Of a stretch of 64,000 nucleotides of DNA, positions 1-9,438 are shown one piece after another. Origin of the DNA: Microbacterium hydrocarbonoxydans. Lineage in GTDB: Bacteria > Actinomycetota > Actinomycetes > Actinomycetales > Microbacteriaceae. The notes below the pieces were generated by a model. The model saw only the letters and a list, made by a program, of their open reading frames with translations, had not been told where the DNA came from and searched no databases. A program made the position numbers and the translations under genes. The DNA lies in the NCBI RefSeq assembly GCF_904831005.1, contig NZ_LR882982.1:2852001-2916000 (forward strand). The letters are read 5' to 3'. The stretch's first letter is position 1, and each line of letters opens with the position of its first letter.

Positions 1-1156
1 CGGCCTCGCAGGCGTCGACCCAGGCTTGGAAGATCGCTCCGCCCGGGCTCATCGCTCCGCGACTGACCGGCGTCTCGTTCTCGTCGACCTCGACCACGAT
101 GCCCAGAGTGCGGGTCGGGGGCGTCCGACGGTCGCGCAGTTCGGGGATGAGATCGGCGAATCGGCGTCCGATCGGCTTCGCCTCGCCGTTCTGATTGATC
201 AGGCCGAGTGTGTATTCGAGCTCGGGGAAGTCGGCGAGGCTGCGGCTCACGTCGTGGGAGCACCACCAGGTGACGCCCCAGAGGTCCTCGGTGCGGGCGA
301 CCGAGCGCAGCGTCGCCTCGAGGAAGTCGGGGGTCTGCTCGGCCGTGAGGCAGTTCGAGGGCGCGCCCACCTCCTGCAACCAGATGGGCTTGCCCGGTTC
401 AGTGGTGAAAGCGCGCGCGAGTTCGATCATGTACTCGGCATGACGATCGGATGCCACGGAGCGACCACCGTATCTCTGCGCCGTGCCGTTGAAGATCCAG
501 GAGTGCACCGTGGTGATGTCGCCGAGGCGCGATGCGAGAGCAGGAGTGAAGCCGTGGCCGTCCATGTACCAGGCGGCGTCGTACTCGCTGTGCAGATGCT
601 GCTTCGCGGGTGCCGCAGCGTGCGCGGCATCCAGCAGCGTGGTGATCCAGTTCGCGGCTTCGGTCTCGGTGACCGGCCACGGGGACGGGTGTGTGCGCGC
701 CGAGAACTGATTCGTCTCGTTGCCGAGAGTGAAGCCCAGGAAGTTCGACGCGTCGCCGAGTCGCTCGCCGAGAGCTGTCACCAGCTCCACCTGTCCGCTC
801 AGGGCGTCGGGGTGAGTGAACATGTTCTTGTCGTGCCAGGTCGAGAGCCACGACGGGACGAAGTCGAAGCTCGACAGATGCCCCTGGATCACGTCGACGC
901 TCGTGTCGAGCCCGAACTCCGCAGCGACGTCGACGACGGCACGCACGTCGTCGACGGCCTCGTGACGAATCAGGGTGCGGTTGGGCTGCAGCACGGTCCA
1001 CAGCGGGAAGATCCGCAGGTGGTCGAGGCCCAGCTCTGCCAGTGCGCCGAAGTCGCGTCGCACCTCATCGAGATCGAGTGACATCCACGCGTGCATCCAC
1101 TGCGATCGAGGAGTGTAGTTCGCGCCGAAGCGCAAAGGTGTTGCGGGGGTGGGCAT
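1..1156 (-). CDS. Clan GH-A (GH5-like) glycoside hydrolase, C-terminus cut by window edge
   Basis: The frame opens at ATG 1156 and runs without a stop to base 1, giving 385 residues. The start [16 protein letters not shown] has no signal peptide, so the enzyme should be cytoplasmic. A TIM-barrel pattern is visible: the acid/base Glu is probably E147 in TLGNETNQ (end of strand 4) and the nucleophile E262 in WLQEVG (strand 7). [11 protein letters not shown] segment near residue 293 fits strand 8. It is divergent from an alpha-mannosidase with a shared operator-like palindrome, so hydrolysis of imported manno-oligosaccharides is a reasonable guess. The exact substrate is unknown; another beta-glycosidase subfamily is possible. 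An AAAGG-type ribosome site precedes the ATG. Confidence 0.8.
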   Translation of the reverse strand, partial: MPTPATPLRFGANYTPRSQWMHAWMSLDLDEVRRDFGALAELGLDHLRIFPLWTVLQPNRTLIRHEAVDDVRAVVDVAAEFGLDTSVDVIQGHLSSFDFVPSWLSTWHDKNMFTHPDALSGQVELVTALGERLGDASNFLGFTLGNETNQFSARTHPSPWPVTETEAANWITTLLDAAHAAAPAKQHLHSEYDAAWYMDGHGFTPALASRLGDITTVHSWIFNGTAQRYGGRSVASDRHAEYMIELARAFTTEPGKPIWLQEVGAPSNCLTAEQTPDFLEATLRSVARTEDLWGVTWWCSHDVSRSLADFPELEYTLGLINQNGEAKPIGRRFADLIPELRDRRTPPTRTLGIVVEVDENETPVSRGAMSPGGAIFQAWVDACEA

Positions 1157-1261
1157 CGTCGTCCTTTCGAGAGCTGGCGGGGCCCACTCGGGAATGGACG
1201 CTCAGTGCTTCTTTGTCGCACGCCGCAACCACTATATCGTTTTAGTGATCAGGCGTCTTCG

Positions 1262-1279
1262 TTTCACTGAGCAGTGAAA
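1262..1279. promoter_or_regulatory. Palindromic operator between divergent glycosidases
   Basis: TTTCACTG-AG-CAGTGAAA is a perfect 8-2-8 inverted repeat in the 173-bp gap between the GH-A gene and the alpha-mannosidase. A partial copy, ATTCACTGGA, lies at 1311-1320, and GGCT-N10-AGCC lies at 1281-1298. The position suits a repressor of both genes. The regulator is not in the window. Confidence 0.5.
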
Positions 1280-1329
1280 GGCTTTAGTCAATTAGCCTGA
1301 GTAAACCCCGATTCACTGGAGATTCCTGC

Positions 1330-4326
1330 ATGCATGACGACACCTCACTCACCGTCGGCCGCGTCGCGCGCGTGCTCTCGGAGCGGATCCGACCGGCGAT
1401 CCACTCGGCATCCATGCCTCTCGTGGTCGAGGCCACTCAGCTCCCCGGCGAACCGATCAGTCCTCGTGACGGACTCGCTCTCGACTTCGGGCCGGCCTCC
1501 GTGCCGAGCATGTGGGGGCCGGCCTGGTCGACGACGTGGTTCAAGATCACGGGGAGCGTGCCCGCCGAGTGGGCCGGTCGCCGCGTCGAGGCGGTGATCG
1601 ACCTCGGGTTCGACATCAACATGCCCGGCTTCCAGTGCGAGGCGCTCGCCTATGCCGCCGACGGAACGCCGGTGAAGAGCATCAACCCGCGCAACCAGTG
1701 GCTGCCGATCGCTGATGTCGCCCGAGGCGACGAGCCGGTCGAGCTGTACCTCGAGGCCGCCGCCAACCCGGTGCTGCTCGACTACCACCCCTTCCTCCCG
1801 ACGCAGGAGGGCGACATCCGCACCTCCTCGCGGGAGCCGCTGTATCGCACCCGCCGCATCGACCTGGCCGTCTTCGAGCAGCAGGTGTTCGAGCTCTCGC
1901 TCGACCTCGAGGTGCTGTTCGAGCTGCAGGCCGAGCTGCCCGCGACCGCGCCTCGACGCATGCGCATTCTGCAGGCCATGGACGACGCCCTCGATGTGCT
2001 CGATCTGCAGCGCATCGCCGAGACGGCATCCGAGGCCCGCGCCCAGCTGGCCGACGTTCTGGCAGCGCCTGCCGAGGCGAGCGCCCACCGCATCTCGGCG
2101 ATCGGTCACGCGCACATCGACTCGGCCTGGCTGTGGCCGGTGCGCGAGACGATCCGCAAGGTCGCTCGCACCACATCGTCGATGGCCACCCTGATCGAGG
2201 AGCAGCCCGACTTCCTCTACGGCATGTCGAGCGCCCAGCAGTACGCGTGGCTCAAGGAGCACCGACCCGAGGTCTACGCCAGGGTCAAGGACGCGGTCGC
2301 GGACGGGCGATTCCTGCCGCTCGGCGGCATGTGGGTCGAGTCCGACACCGTGATGCCCTCGGGTGAGTCGCTCGTGCGGCAGTTCTCGTATGGTCAGCGC
2401 TTCTTCGAGCGGGAATTCGGCATCCGCTCCCGGGGCGTCTGGCTGCCCGACAGCTTCGGCTACTCGCCGGCGTTGCCTCAGCTCATGCGCCGAGCCGGCT
2501 TCGAATGGTTCTTCACGCAGAAGATCTCGTGGAACCAGCAGAACGTGTTCCCGCACCACAGCTTCCTCTGGGAGGGCATCGACGGCTCGCAGGTGTTCAC
2601 GCACTTCCCGTCGATGGACACCTACAACTCGCAGCTCAGCGGCATGGAGGTCGCCAAGGCTGCGCGCCAGTTCAAGGAGAACCGCATGACCTCGCGGTCG
2701 ATCGCCCCGGTCGGGTGGGGCGACGGCGGCGGCGGGACCACGCGCGAGATGACCGGCAAGGCCAGGCGACTCGAGAACCTCGAGGGCAGCCCGCGCGTCG
2801 TATGGGAACATCCCGACACGTTCTTCGAGGCCGCGCGCGCAGAACTGCCGAACCCGGCCGTCTGGGTCGGCGAGCTCTACCTCGAGCTGCACCGCGGTAC
2901 CCTCACCAGTCAGCACGCGACGAAGGCCCTGCACCGCTGGGCCGAGCACGCGCTCGTCGAAGCCGAACTGTGGGCGGCGACGGATGCCGTGCGCACCGGC
3001 GCCGCGTACCCGCAGGCCGAACTCGACCGCCTGTGGGAGACCGTGCTGCTGCATGAGTTCCACGACATCCTTCCTGGAACGTCCATAGCGTGGGTGCATC
3101 GTGAAGCAGTCGAGGTGCTCTCGGGTGTGCTTTCCGATGCGCAGGATCTGGCGGATGCAGCCCGGCGGTCGCTCGCGGGCGAGGGTGACCGGGAGCTGTT
3201 GTTCGTGCCGACCTCGGTGGGCGGCGCGGGCCGCGCACTGGGCGCCGGATTCGTCGAGGCGCCTGCCCCGGCATCCGTGCTGCTCTCCGGCGAAGGCGGG
3301 GGATGGCGGCTCGAGAACGAGCTCGTCTCGGTGCTGATCTCTGCCGCGGGGCTCATCGTGTCGGCCGTCGACAAGGCGACCGGTCGAGAAGCGGTGGCCG
3401 AGGGGCGTGCGGCGAACCTGTTCCAGCTCCACCAGGACTTCCCGAACATGTGGGATGCGTGGGACATCGACAGGTACTACCGCAACAGCGTCGATGACGT
3501 CACGGCGGTCGATTCGATCTCCGCATCGGTCGTCGACGGGACGGCGTCCGTCGAGGTGTCGCGATCGTTCTCCGAGTCGACGATCGTGCAGACCATCACC
3601 CTCGCGCCGGGTTCGCGCACCGTGCTGCTGCGCAACGACATCGACTGGCACGAGACCGAGAAGCTGCTCAAGCTCGCCTTCCCCCTCGACATCCAGGCAT
3701 CGCATACCGACGCCGAGACGCAATTCGGCTACCAGTCGCGAGTGACCCACACGAACACGAGCTGGGAGGCGGCGAAGTTCGAGACCTCGATGCACCGCTT
3801 CGTGCTCGTGCGCGAGCAGGACTTCGGCGTCGCGCTGGTCAACGACTCGATCTATGGCTACGACACGTCGCGTGAGGTGTCGGATGACGCGGTCACGACC
3901 ACGGTGCGTCTCTCGCTGCTGCGGGCGCCGCGGTTCCCCGATCCCGACACCGATCATGGTCATCATGCGATCGAGGTGGGCTTCGTCATCGGTGCGGATG
4001 CCGCGATCGCGACGGCCGAGGGCATCCGACTCAACTCGCTGCCCACGCGGGTGCGCGGCGCTCGGGAGGTCGCGCCGCTCGTGACCGTCGAGGGCGAGGG
4101 CATCGTCGTGTCGGGCGTCAAGCTCGCCGACGACGGGTCGGGCGACGTGATCGTGCGCCTCTACGAGGCCCTGGGGCGTCGGGTCGTCGGATCGCTCGCA
4201 GCCGGTTTCGACCATCAGGAGATCCGCGAGGTCTCGCTGATCGAAGACGTGCTCGACGAAGCACGCGTCGGCGGTGAGCTGCGTCTGAGGCCGTTCGAGG
4301 TGCGAACACTGCGCATCGTGCGCTGA
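1330..4326 (+). CDS. Alpha-mannosidase, glycoside hydrolase family 38
   Basis: This 998-residue protein has the GH38 order: N-terminal beta domain (about 1-240), catalytic domain, middle domain and C-terminal beta-sandwich. Zinc/substrate motif AIGHAHIDSAW gives H260, H262 and D264. GVWLPDSFGYS carries the probable nucleophile D374. HEFHDILPG near residue 575 is a conserved late catalytic-domain motif. GH38 enzymes release alpha-linked mannose with retention. No signal peptide is seen, so it acts on internalised glycans. The start is ATG 1330, with GGAG 8 bases upstream. The gene faces away from the GH-A hydrolase and probably shares its control. Confidence 0.95.
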   Translation: MHDDTSLTVGRVARVLSERIRPAIHSASMPLVVEATQLPGEPISPRDGLALDFGPASVPSMWGPAWSTTWFKITGSVPAEWAGRRVEAVIDLGFDINMPGFQCEALAYAADGTPVKSINPRNQWLPIADVARGDEPVELYLEAAANPVLLDYHPFLPTQEGDIRTSSREPLYRTRRIDLAVFEQQVFELSLDLEVLFELQAELPATAPRRMRILQAMDDALDVLDLQRIAETASEARAQLADVLAAPAEASAHRISAIGHAHIDSAWLWPVRETIRKVARTTSSMATLIEEQPDFLYGMSSAQQYAWLKEHRPEVYARVKDAVADGRFLPLGGMWVESDTVMPSGESLVRQFSYGQRFFEREFGIRSRGVWLPDSFGYSPALPQLMRRAGFEWFFTQKISWNQQNVFPHHSFLWEGIDGSQVFTHFPSMDTYNSQLSGMEVAKAARQFKENRMTSRSIAPVGWGDGGGGTTREMTGKARRLENLEGSPRVVWEHPDTFFEAARAELPNPAVWVGELYLELHRGTLTSQHATKALHRWAEHALVEAELWAATDAVRTGAAYPQAELDRLWETVLLHEFHDILPGTSIAWVHREAVEVLSGVLSDAQDLADAARRSLAGEGDRELLFVPTSVGGAGRALGAGFVEAPAPASVLLSGEGGGWRLENELVSVLISAAGLIVSAVDKATGREAVAEGRAANLFQLHQDFPNMWDAWDIDRYYRNSVDDVTAVDSISASVVDGTASVEVSRSFSESTIVQTITLAPGSRTVLLRNDIDWHETEKLLKLAFPLDIQASHTDAETQFGYQSRVTHTNTSWEAAKFETSMHRFVLVREQDFGVALVNDSIYGYDTSREVSDDAVTTTVRLSLLRAPRFPDPDTDHGHHAIEVGFVIGADAAIATAEGIRLNSLPTRVRGAREVAPLVTVEGEGIVVSGVKLADDGSGDVIVRLYEALGRRVVGSLAAGFDHQEIREVSLIEDVLDEARVGGELRLRPFEVRTLRIVR

Positions 4327-4392
4327 GCGCCCCCGCGCCGCAGAGGTGATGACGCCATTGTGGCGGTCGCCCCGTGGGAGGACGATGGGCGG

Positions 4393-4803
4393 ATGGTGAC
4401 CGTTGACGATGTCCGTGAGATCGCTCTCGCGCTGCCCGGTGTGACCGAGCGCGTCGGCGGTCACACGGGCGAACCCTCCTGGCAGCTTCCGAGCGGTCAG
4501 ATCGCGTGGGTGCGCGGCCCCAGCAAGGTCGATCTGCGTCAGCTCGCCGACCTCGGGCTCGAGTGGCCCGAGGGGCCGGTGCTGGCCGTGCGCGTCGCGA
4601 GCCTCGAAGAGAAGGCGGCGCTGCTCGCCGCAGAGCCGCATGGGCTGTTCTCGATCCCGCACTTCGACGGATACCCGGGACTGCTGGTGCAGCTCGACGC
4701 GGTGGACCGCGAGCGGCTGGCCGAGATCATCGCGGATGCCTGGCTGGTGCGTGCGCCGGTTCTCGTCGCCAAGCAGTGGCTCGCGGAGCGTGGCCTGGAC
4801 TGA
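4393..4803 (+). CDS. MmcQ/YjbR-family small protein
   Basis: The 136-residue protein MVTVDDVREIALALPGV has the YjbR layout. An N-terminal helix is followed by a strand pair around PSWQLPSGQIAWV and a C-terminal helix ending in VAKQWLAERGLD. The family has a CyaY-like fold, is often annotated as DNA-binding, and has no firm function. ATG 4393 is preferred because GGGAGG lies about 11 bases upstream and the family usually begins near this residue. An in-frame upstream start at 4360 (a GTG) would add 11 unlikely residues. Confidence 0.8.
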   Translation: MVTVDDVREIALALPGVTERVGGHTGEPSWQLPSGQIAWVRGPSKVDLRQLADLGLEWPEGPVLAVRVASLEEKAALLAAEPHGLFSIPHFDGYPGLLVQLDAVDRERLAEIIADAWLVRAPVLVAKQWLAERGLD

Positions 4804-4819
4804 TCAGGGCTCGGTCACG

Positions 4820-5470
4820 TCACGTCGCGACGAGGAACGGACGTGCCGCGACGAGGAAGGCGCGGGGATCGTCGGCCCACAGTCGGATGCGGTCGACATG
4901 ATGTGTGCCGCCCTTCGGTGCGAGTCCGGGGAGTCGGATCGCGACCGGGTGCTCGAGCTCGATCTCGATGTTGGTCTCGTCCTGCATCCGCTCGGCGTAC
5001 TCGGTGCCTGTGACACGGGCCTGCTTGGGCTCATCGACCCGGCGACTGATCGCGACCGATGCGATGTCGGCCCAGCTGATGGGCACGTCGAGCTCGAGGC
5101 CGCTGCGCACGCGAATGCCCTCGGGGCCGACGGCGTGCGGGCGCATGATCATCGCGCACAGCAGCCCGACCATCCAGGTGACTCCCCAGATGCCGAGGAC
5201 GAGCAGGGTGATGCGCGCGGCCGGCCACTGGTGGAAGATCAGGTCGAGGATGGGGATCTCGACCGCCGAGAGGCCGATGAAGATGAAGAGCACGGTCAGC
5301 ACCGGTCGGTGGTAGCCGATGCCGGTGCCGCCCTCGGGAACTGCCGGGCGTCGCGCGATCGCGCGCGCGATGCTCGAGTAGACGCGGAGCTCGGCGATCC
5401 AGGCGCGATGCAGGAAGTTGAGGGCGCGCGCGATCGGAGTCGGCGGCGTCGTCAGCAGCTGGTCGGTCAC
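4820..5470 (-). CDS. Two-helix membrane protein of unknown function
   Basis: The 216-residue protein starts at GTG 5470, which overlaps the stop of the upstream MarR gene (GTGA), so the two are translationally coupled. Two hydrophobic segments lie at about 56-75 and 90-112. The remainder is a cytoplasmic beta-rich domain (GPEGIRVRSGLELDVPISWADIASV) that looks like a PH-type or YdbS-like half domain. I do not recognise a specific family. Coupling to a MarR regulator suggests a stress- or ligand-responsive membrane role, but this is inference. Confidence 0.75.
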   Translation of the reverse strand: MTDQLLTTPPTPIARALNFLHRAWIAELRVYSSIARAIARRPAVPEGGTGIGYHRPVLTVLFIFIGLSAVEIPILDLIFHQWPAARITLLVLGIWGVTWMVGLLCAMIMRPHAVGPEGIRVRSGLELDVPISWADIASVAISRRVDEPKQARVTGTEYAERMQDETNIEIELEHPVAIRLPGLAPKGGTHHVDRIRLWADDPRAFLVAARPFLVAT

Positions 5471-5949
5471 GGCGTGTCCTGAGAGCCTGAGTCGGACGCG
5501 GAGTCGGGCGCGGCCGACGCTGCGGCGGTCACCAGATGCTGGAGATGGGCGGCCACGGCAGAGAGGCCGCGCTCGACGGCTGCGCGATCGCTCGGTTCGA
5601 TCGCCGACAGCAGGGTCTCGTTGAGCTGCAGGTGCTCCTGCTGCATCCGCGCCATCGTCTCGGTGGCCGTGCTGGTCAATTCGACCAGTACGGCGCGTCG
5701 ATCGGTGGGGTGCGGCGCGCGGCGAACGTGCCCCGACTTCTCGAGCGCGTCGACCAGGCCGGTGATGTTGCGCGGACTGACCTCGCAGAGCCGGGCGAGG
5801 GTCTGCTGCGTCGACGGCCCCGCGTGCTGCAGCACCCAGAGCAGGTGCACACGAGCGGTGGTGAGCCCGGTGCCGTCGAAGGCGCGCGCCATGTCTCTCT
5901 GAAAGAGGTCGGCGATCTGCAGCAGACGGTCGACGAAGAGTGGCTCCAT
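5467..5949 (-). CDS. MarR-family transcriptional regulator
   Basis: The 160-residue winged-helix protein has the recognition region STQQTLARLCEVSPRNITGLVDALEKSGHVRR at about 55-86 and the wing motif DRRAVLVELT that is typical of MarR. The family binds palindromic DNA as a dimer and usually responds to small phenolic ligands. ATG 5949 is preceded by TACCAT and a 7-base spacer, so the mRNA is probably leaderless. It heads a two-gene unit with the membrane protein downstream. Confidence 0.9.
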   Translation of the reverse strand: MEPLFVDRLLQIADLFQRDMARAFDGTGLTTARVHLLWVLQHAGPSTQQTLARLCEVSPRNITGLVDALEKSGHVRRAPHPTDRRAVLVELTSTATETMARMQQEHLQLNETLLSAIEPSDRAAVERGLSAVAAHLQHLVTAAASAAPDSASDSGSQDTP

Positions 5950-6117
5950 AGTCGTGATGGTACTACATAGTTACCTAGCTTCACGAGTTGGTTCGCCGCC
6001 GACAGCGACTACTCCGCCGCAGGCCGGCAGTGTGGCAGCCGCCGACCAGCCGTGTGGCGGCAGCCGCCGCACGTGCCGGCGGCGATCAGGCTCGCTCGCG
6101 ACGAGGTGCGCGGGCGA

Positions 6118-6708
6118 TCAGGCCGGGTCGAGTCTCAGCACCTCGGGCGACTCGCCGCCGGTGACCTCGTCGGCGACACGGATGCTTCGCGCCAGGTCGT
6201 CGAGGGCGCCGTCGAGGGTGCCGAAGCGCTCGCGGTCGCTGCACATGGCCGTCAGCGTGACGAGGTGCGTGCCCGCATCCCAGGTATACGTGGCGAAGGG
6301 AGGTGAGGCGGGCGTCGGCGGCATCGCGACGACGAGCTTCTCTCCGGTGCCCAGCCAGCGACTCGAGAACGACTGGGTGTCGTCGTAGTCCATCGGCATT
6401 GAGGCTCGGGCGATCCGCACCTCCGGAGTCAGTGCCTGCACGGTCGCCATCGCGACGACCAGCTCGGGGTCGGCCTTCCACGTCCAGACGAGCACGCGTC
6501 CGTCCGCCCTGCGCATCAGCATCGGCGCCGCCTGACTCATCGCCCACGCTCCGAGCTTCGAACCCGGGCGCTCCGTCGCGCCGATCGCCGAGTTCACCTG
6601 GCCCAGCAGCATCCTGATCGCCGCCTTGCGGTGCCGGCGGCCCTTCCATCCGAGCGAATCCGTCACGGGGATCCACAGCTGCGGGTCGGCGTCGGCAGTC
6701 AGTCGCAT
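6118..6708 (-). CDS. Conserved hypothetical protein
   Basis: Starting from ATG 6708 gives 196 residues, MRLTADADPQLWIPVTDSLGW. This start is chosen because TAGCGT lies 7 bases upstream, the leaderless pattern of this genome. GTG 6717 is an alternative that adds three residues. The protein is soluble, with mixed alpha/beta character and no motif I can name. It contains a basic GWKGRRHRKAAIRMLLGQ stretch and a segment FATYTWDAGTHLVTLTAMC late in the chain. It is transcribed alone; the 168 bp after its stop contain only the MarR promoter. Confidence 0.65.
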   Translation of the reverse strand: MRLTADADPQLWIPVTDSLGWKGRRHRKAAIRMLLGQVNSAIGATERPGSKLGAWAMSQAAPMLMRRADGRVLVWTWKADPELVVAMATVQALTPEVRIARASMPMDYDDTQSFSSRWLGTGEKLVVAMPPTPASPPFATYTWDAGTHLVTLTAMCSDRERFGTLDGALDDLARSIRVADEVTGGESPEVLRLDPA

Positions 6709-6830
6709 GACCTCCACGCTAGAGGGTGAGGCTGGGGGATGGCGGTACGCCTCGGCGGGGTCGGTCAGGGCGCTCCGGTAGAGTGGCGAGCGCCCGATCG
6801 GGCTCCTTGACCGCCGTACCGTAAGGCAGA

Positions 6831-8039
6831 ATGTCTACCTCCGATTCGACGAGCGCTCCCGACACCGGGCCGCGACCGCTGCGCATCCTGATCGGGTGCG
6901 ACACCTTCGCGCCCGACATCAACGGAGCCGCACGCTTCGCCGAGCGCCTCGCCGCGGGTCTCGTGCAGCGTGGCCATGACGTGCACGTCGTGGCGCCGAA
7001 CCTGGCGTACCGCCGCACGCCCGCGCGCACAGAGGTCATCGAGGGTGAGCCGATGACACTTCATCGCCTGCCGTCGGTTCGCTGGGCTCCGCACGATTGG
7101 CTGCGTTTCGTGTGGCCGTGGCGCGTCAAGCACTACGCCCGCAGGATCATCGATGAGGTGCAGCCCGACGTCGTGCACATCCAGTCCCACATCGTGATCG
7201 GTCGCGGCCTCTCGCGCATCGCGCACGAGCGCGGCATCCCGGTGATCGCGACGAACCATGTGATGGCCGAGAACATCCTCGATCACACCACCATGCCCAA
7301 GTTCATCGATGATCTCGTGCTGCGGTGGGCATGGGGAGACGCGAAGCGCACCTTCAACCTGACCCGCGCGATCACGACTCCGACCCGCCGCGCCGCGGAC
7401 TTCCTCGAGCGCACCGTCGAGGTGGAGGGGGTCATACCCGTCAGCTGCGGCATCGACCGCAGCCAGTACACCCCGGTGATCGCTCCTCGCGACGAGAACC
7501 GCATCATCTTCGTCGGACGTCTGACCGCCGAGAAGCAGGTCGAAGTCATCCTCGAGGCCATGACGAAGCTCGACCCCGCGCTCGACGCCACTTTCGACAT
7601 CGTCGGAGGCGGAGACCAGCGCAAGCAGCTCGAGACCCTCGCGAACCAGCTCGGCCTCGCCGACCGCGTGACCTTCCACGGCCGCACGAGCGATGAAGAA
7701 CTGCGGGCGCTGCTGTCGCGCGCCTCGGTGTTCACGATCGCCTCGATCGCCGAACTGCAGTCGATCGCCACGATGGAGGCGATGGCCTCGGCGCTCCCGA
7801 TCGTCGCTGCGGATGCGGTCGCCCTGCCGCACCTCGTGCATGACGGCGAGAACGGCTACCTGTTCGAGCCCGGCAATGCCGATGCGCTCGCGGCACGGCT
7901 CACCGATGTGCTCACCGCATCGCCGGGCGAGTACGCGCGCATGCAGCAGGCGTCGCTCGACGGCGTCGCGATCCACGACATCAACCGCACTCTCGACACG
8001 TTCGAGGCGCTGTACCGCGACGAGCCGCTGCCCGAGTGA
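6831..8039 (+). CDS. GT4-family glycosyltransferase (mannosyltransferase-like)
   Basis: The 402-residue protein is a GT-B enzyme. The N-terminal domain (RILIGCDTFAPDINGAARFAERLAAGL) has the acceptor-side glycine loop. The C-terminal domain has FVGRLTAEKQVEVILEAM and the EX7E motif in ELQSIATMEAMASALPIVA, which binds the nucleotide sugar. The closest family feel is the PimB/MgtA-like mannosyltransferases that build actinobacterial glycolipids. It overlaps or abuts a second GT4 gene, so both probably act on the same glycan. Start ATG 6831 has weak AAGGCAG before it, and TACCGT is 8 bases upstream. Confidence 0.88.
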   Translation: MSTSDSTSAPDTGPRPLRILIGCDTFAPDINGAARFAERLAAGLVQRGHDVHVVAPNLAYRRTPARTEVIEGEPMTLHRLPSVRWAPHDWLRFVWPWRVKHYARRIIDEVQPDVVHIQSHIVIGRGLSRIAHERGIPVIATNHVMAENILDHTTMPKFIDDLVLRWAWGDAKRTFNLTRAITTPTRRAADFLERTVEVEGVIPVSCGIDRSQYTPVIAPRDENRIIFVGRLTAEKQVEVILEAMTKLDPALDATFDIVGGGDQRKQLETLANQLGLADRVTFHGRTSDEELRALLSRASVFTIASIAELQSIATMEAMASALPIVAADAVALPHLVHDGENGYLFEPGNADALAARLTDVLTASPGEYARMQQASLDGVAIHDINRTLDTFEALYRDEPLPE

Positions 8040-8050
8040 CGGGACGCGCC

Positions 8051-9253
8051 ATGCACATCGTCTTCTTCGGCGATCAGCACCTCGACTCCCTCGGCGGGGC
8101 GCAGGTGTCGATGCGGCTGCAGCGCGAGTTCCTCGAGCGTGCCGGCCACACCGTGACGGTCGTGGCGCCGCGGATGCACGGGCCTCGCGCCGCCGCTTCG
8201 AACCCCGGCGATGTCGACCTTCCGTCGATTCCGATCACGGTCGACCGCGAGTACTCGATGAGCTGGCCGGGCCGCAGCACCGACCGCGTCCTCGATCGCG
8301 AGATGACGCACCGCCCGCGAGTCGACCTCGTGCACGTGCAGGCGGATTTCTGGGGCGCCCTCATCGGCCACAGATTCGCCGCTCGGCACGGCATCCCGGT
8401 GGTCCACACTATGCACAACCGGGTGGATGTCGGCATCGCGGCCGTGACCCCGCTGCACCGACCGGCGCTGTCGGTGCTCAACCTGTGGCGTCGGTCGGCC
8501 CTGCGGTCGCTCGGCGCGCAGGGGCACGGGAGCGACGGGTGGGCGTATCTGCGCGGCATCGCGACCGGCGCCTCTGCGGTGACCGCTCCGTCGACGCACT
8601 TCGCACGTCGGCTCGAGGAGCACGGCGTGTTCTCTCCGGTCGACGTCGTGTGGAACGGCATCGACGACGGCATCCGCGAGCAGACCCTCGCCGATGCTCC
8701 GGCGAACCGTGAGCCGGGACGTCCGCGGTTCGTGTGGCTGGGGCGCATGAGTCCCGAGAAGCGGCTGCTGCCCTTTCTCGAGGCTTTCGTCGAGGCAGGC
8801 ATCGACGCCGACCTCGAGATCATCGGCGGCGGGGCGCAGCGTGCAGCCGCCGAGAAGATCGTCGCCGGCATGCCGAACGTGCGCTTCGCGGGCAAGCTCA
8901 CCTACGCGCAGACCCTCGCTCGTATCGCGGCGGCCGACGCGCTCGTACAGACGTCGATCGGCTTCGAGACTCAGGGGATGACGCCGTTCGAGGCGGCGAC
9001 CCTCGGCACCCCCTCGGTGATCAGCGATCCCGACATCGCGGCCGAACTGGGCGGCGGGCTCTGGGCGGTTCCCGGGTCTGGGGGAACGGAGGCCCAGCGT
9101 CGCGCAGGCCTCGTCGAGACGTTGCGCCGAGCAGCATCCGACATCGTGGCGGGCGATGCTCCTGCACCGGTGCGTGAGGTGTCGGAGGCGTTCCGGCAGT
9201 CGTCGCGCACGGCCGCGATGATCGAGGTCTACGAGCGGGTGCTCGCCGGCTGA
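8051..9253 (+). CDS. Second GT4-family glycosyltransferase
   Basis: The GT-B protein starts MHIVFFGDQHLDSLGGAQVSMRLQREFL, with a typical strand-1 and glycine loop. The donor domain has FVWLGRMSPEKRLLPFLEAF, and EX7E is seen in ETQGMTPFEAATLGTPSVIS. ATG 8051 gives 400 residues and starts directly on strand 1. An in-frame GTG at 8036 overlaps the previous stop (GTGA) and would add five residues, so translational coupling remains possible. With the preceding gene it forms a two-gene glycosyltransferase unit. Substrate and product are not readable from sequence. Confidence 0.88.
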   Translation: MHIVFFGDQHLDSLGGAQVSMRLQREFLERAGHTVTVVAPRMHGPRAAASNPGDVDLPSIPITVDREYSMSWPGRSTDRVLDREMTHRPRVDLVHVQADFWGALIGHRFAARHGIPVVHTMHNRVDVGIAAVTPLHRPALSVLNLWRRSALRSLGAQGHGSDGWAYLRGIATGASAVTAPSTHFARRLEEHGVFSPVDVVWNGIDDGIREQTLADAPANREPGRPRFVWLGRMSPEKRLLPFLEAFVEAGIDADLEIIGGGAQRAAAEKIVAGMPNVRFAGKLTYAQTLARIAAADALVQTSIGFETQGMTPFEAATLGTPSVISDPDIAAELGGGLWAVPGSGGTEAQRRAGLVETLRRAASDIVAGDAPAPVREVSEAFRQSSRTAAMIEVYERVLAG

Positions 9254-9323
9254 GGCGTGGCGCCCTGTGGTTGGCCTGTGGTGTGGCGCCATGGTGTGTG
9301 CCTGTTGTGGGGCGTGGCCTTGG

Positions 9324-9364
9324 CGTGTGGGGCATGGCCTTGATGTGGCACCTGTTGTCGGAAT
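9324..9364. repeat. 41-bp intergenic direct repeat, copy 1
   Basis: This copy matches 9398-9438 at 40 of 41 positions (A/G at 9334). It begins CGTGTGGGGC and ends CACCTGTTGTCGGAAT. Its 3' end is the left arm of a hairpin with CGACAACAGGT at 9378-9388. Confidence 0.85.
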
Positions 9365-9388
9365 GGGGGCGTGGTGGCGACAACAGGT
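9350..9388. terminator. Hairpin 1 (terminator-like or REP-like)
   Basis: ACCTGTTGTCG at 9350-9360 pairs perfectly with CGACAACAGGT at 9378-9388 across a 17-base loop. It lies after the converging glycosyltransferase gene and has no T tract. It could terminate from both sides or be a dispersed palindromic element. Confidence 0.5.
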
Positions 9389-9397
9389 GTCATGTGA

Positions 9398-9438
9398 CGT
9401 GTGGGGCGTGGCCTTGATGTGGCACCTGTTGTCGGAAT
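9398..9438. repeat. 41-bp intergenic direct repeat, copy 2
   Basis: Second copy of the 9324-9364 unit, offset by 74 bases with one mismatch. It again supplies the left arm of a hairpin. Confidence 0.85.

Noticed and set aside
26-1081. 351-codon plus-strand frame at the window start
   Set aside because: It is antisense to the GH-A hydrolase, which has catalytic motifs and a proper start at 1156.
1345-4662. Very long open frame (1105 codons) on the minus strand across the mannosidase gene
   Set aside because: It is antisense to a clear GH38 gene, His/Arg/Asp-rich, and similar to no family. High-GC coding DNA commonly leaves such frames open.
9021-9383. Minus-strand frame running through the intergenic repeats
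   Set aside because: It is formed by the 41-bp repeats and the antisense of the glycosyltransferase gene; repetitive SDNRCHIKA-like product, no start signal.
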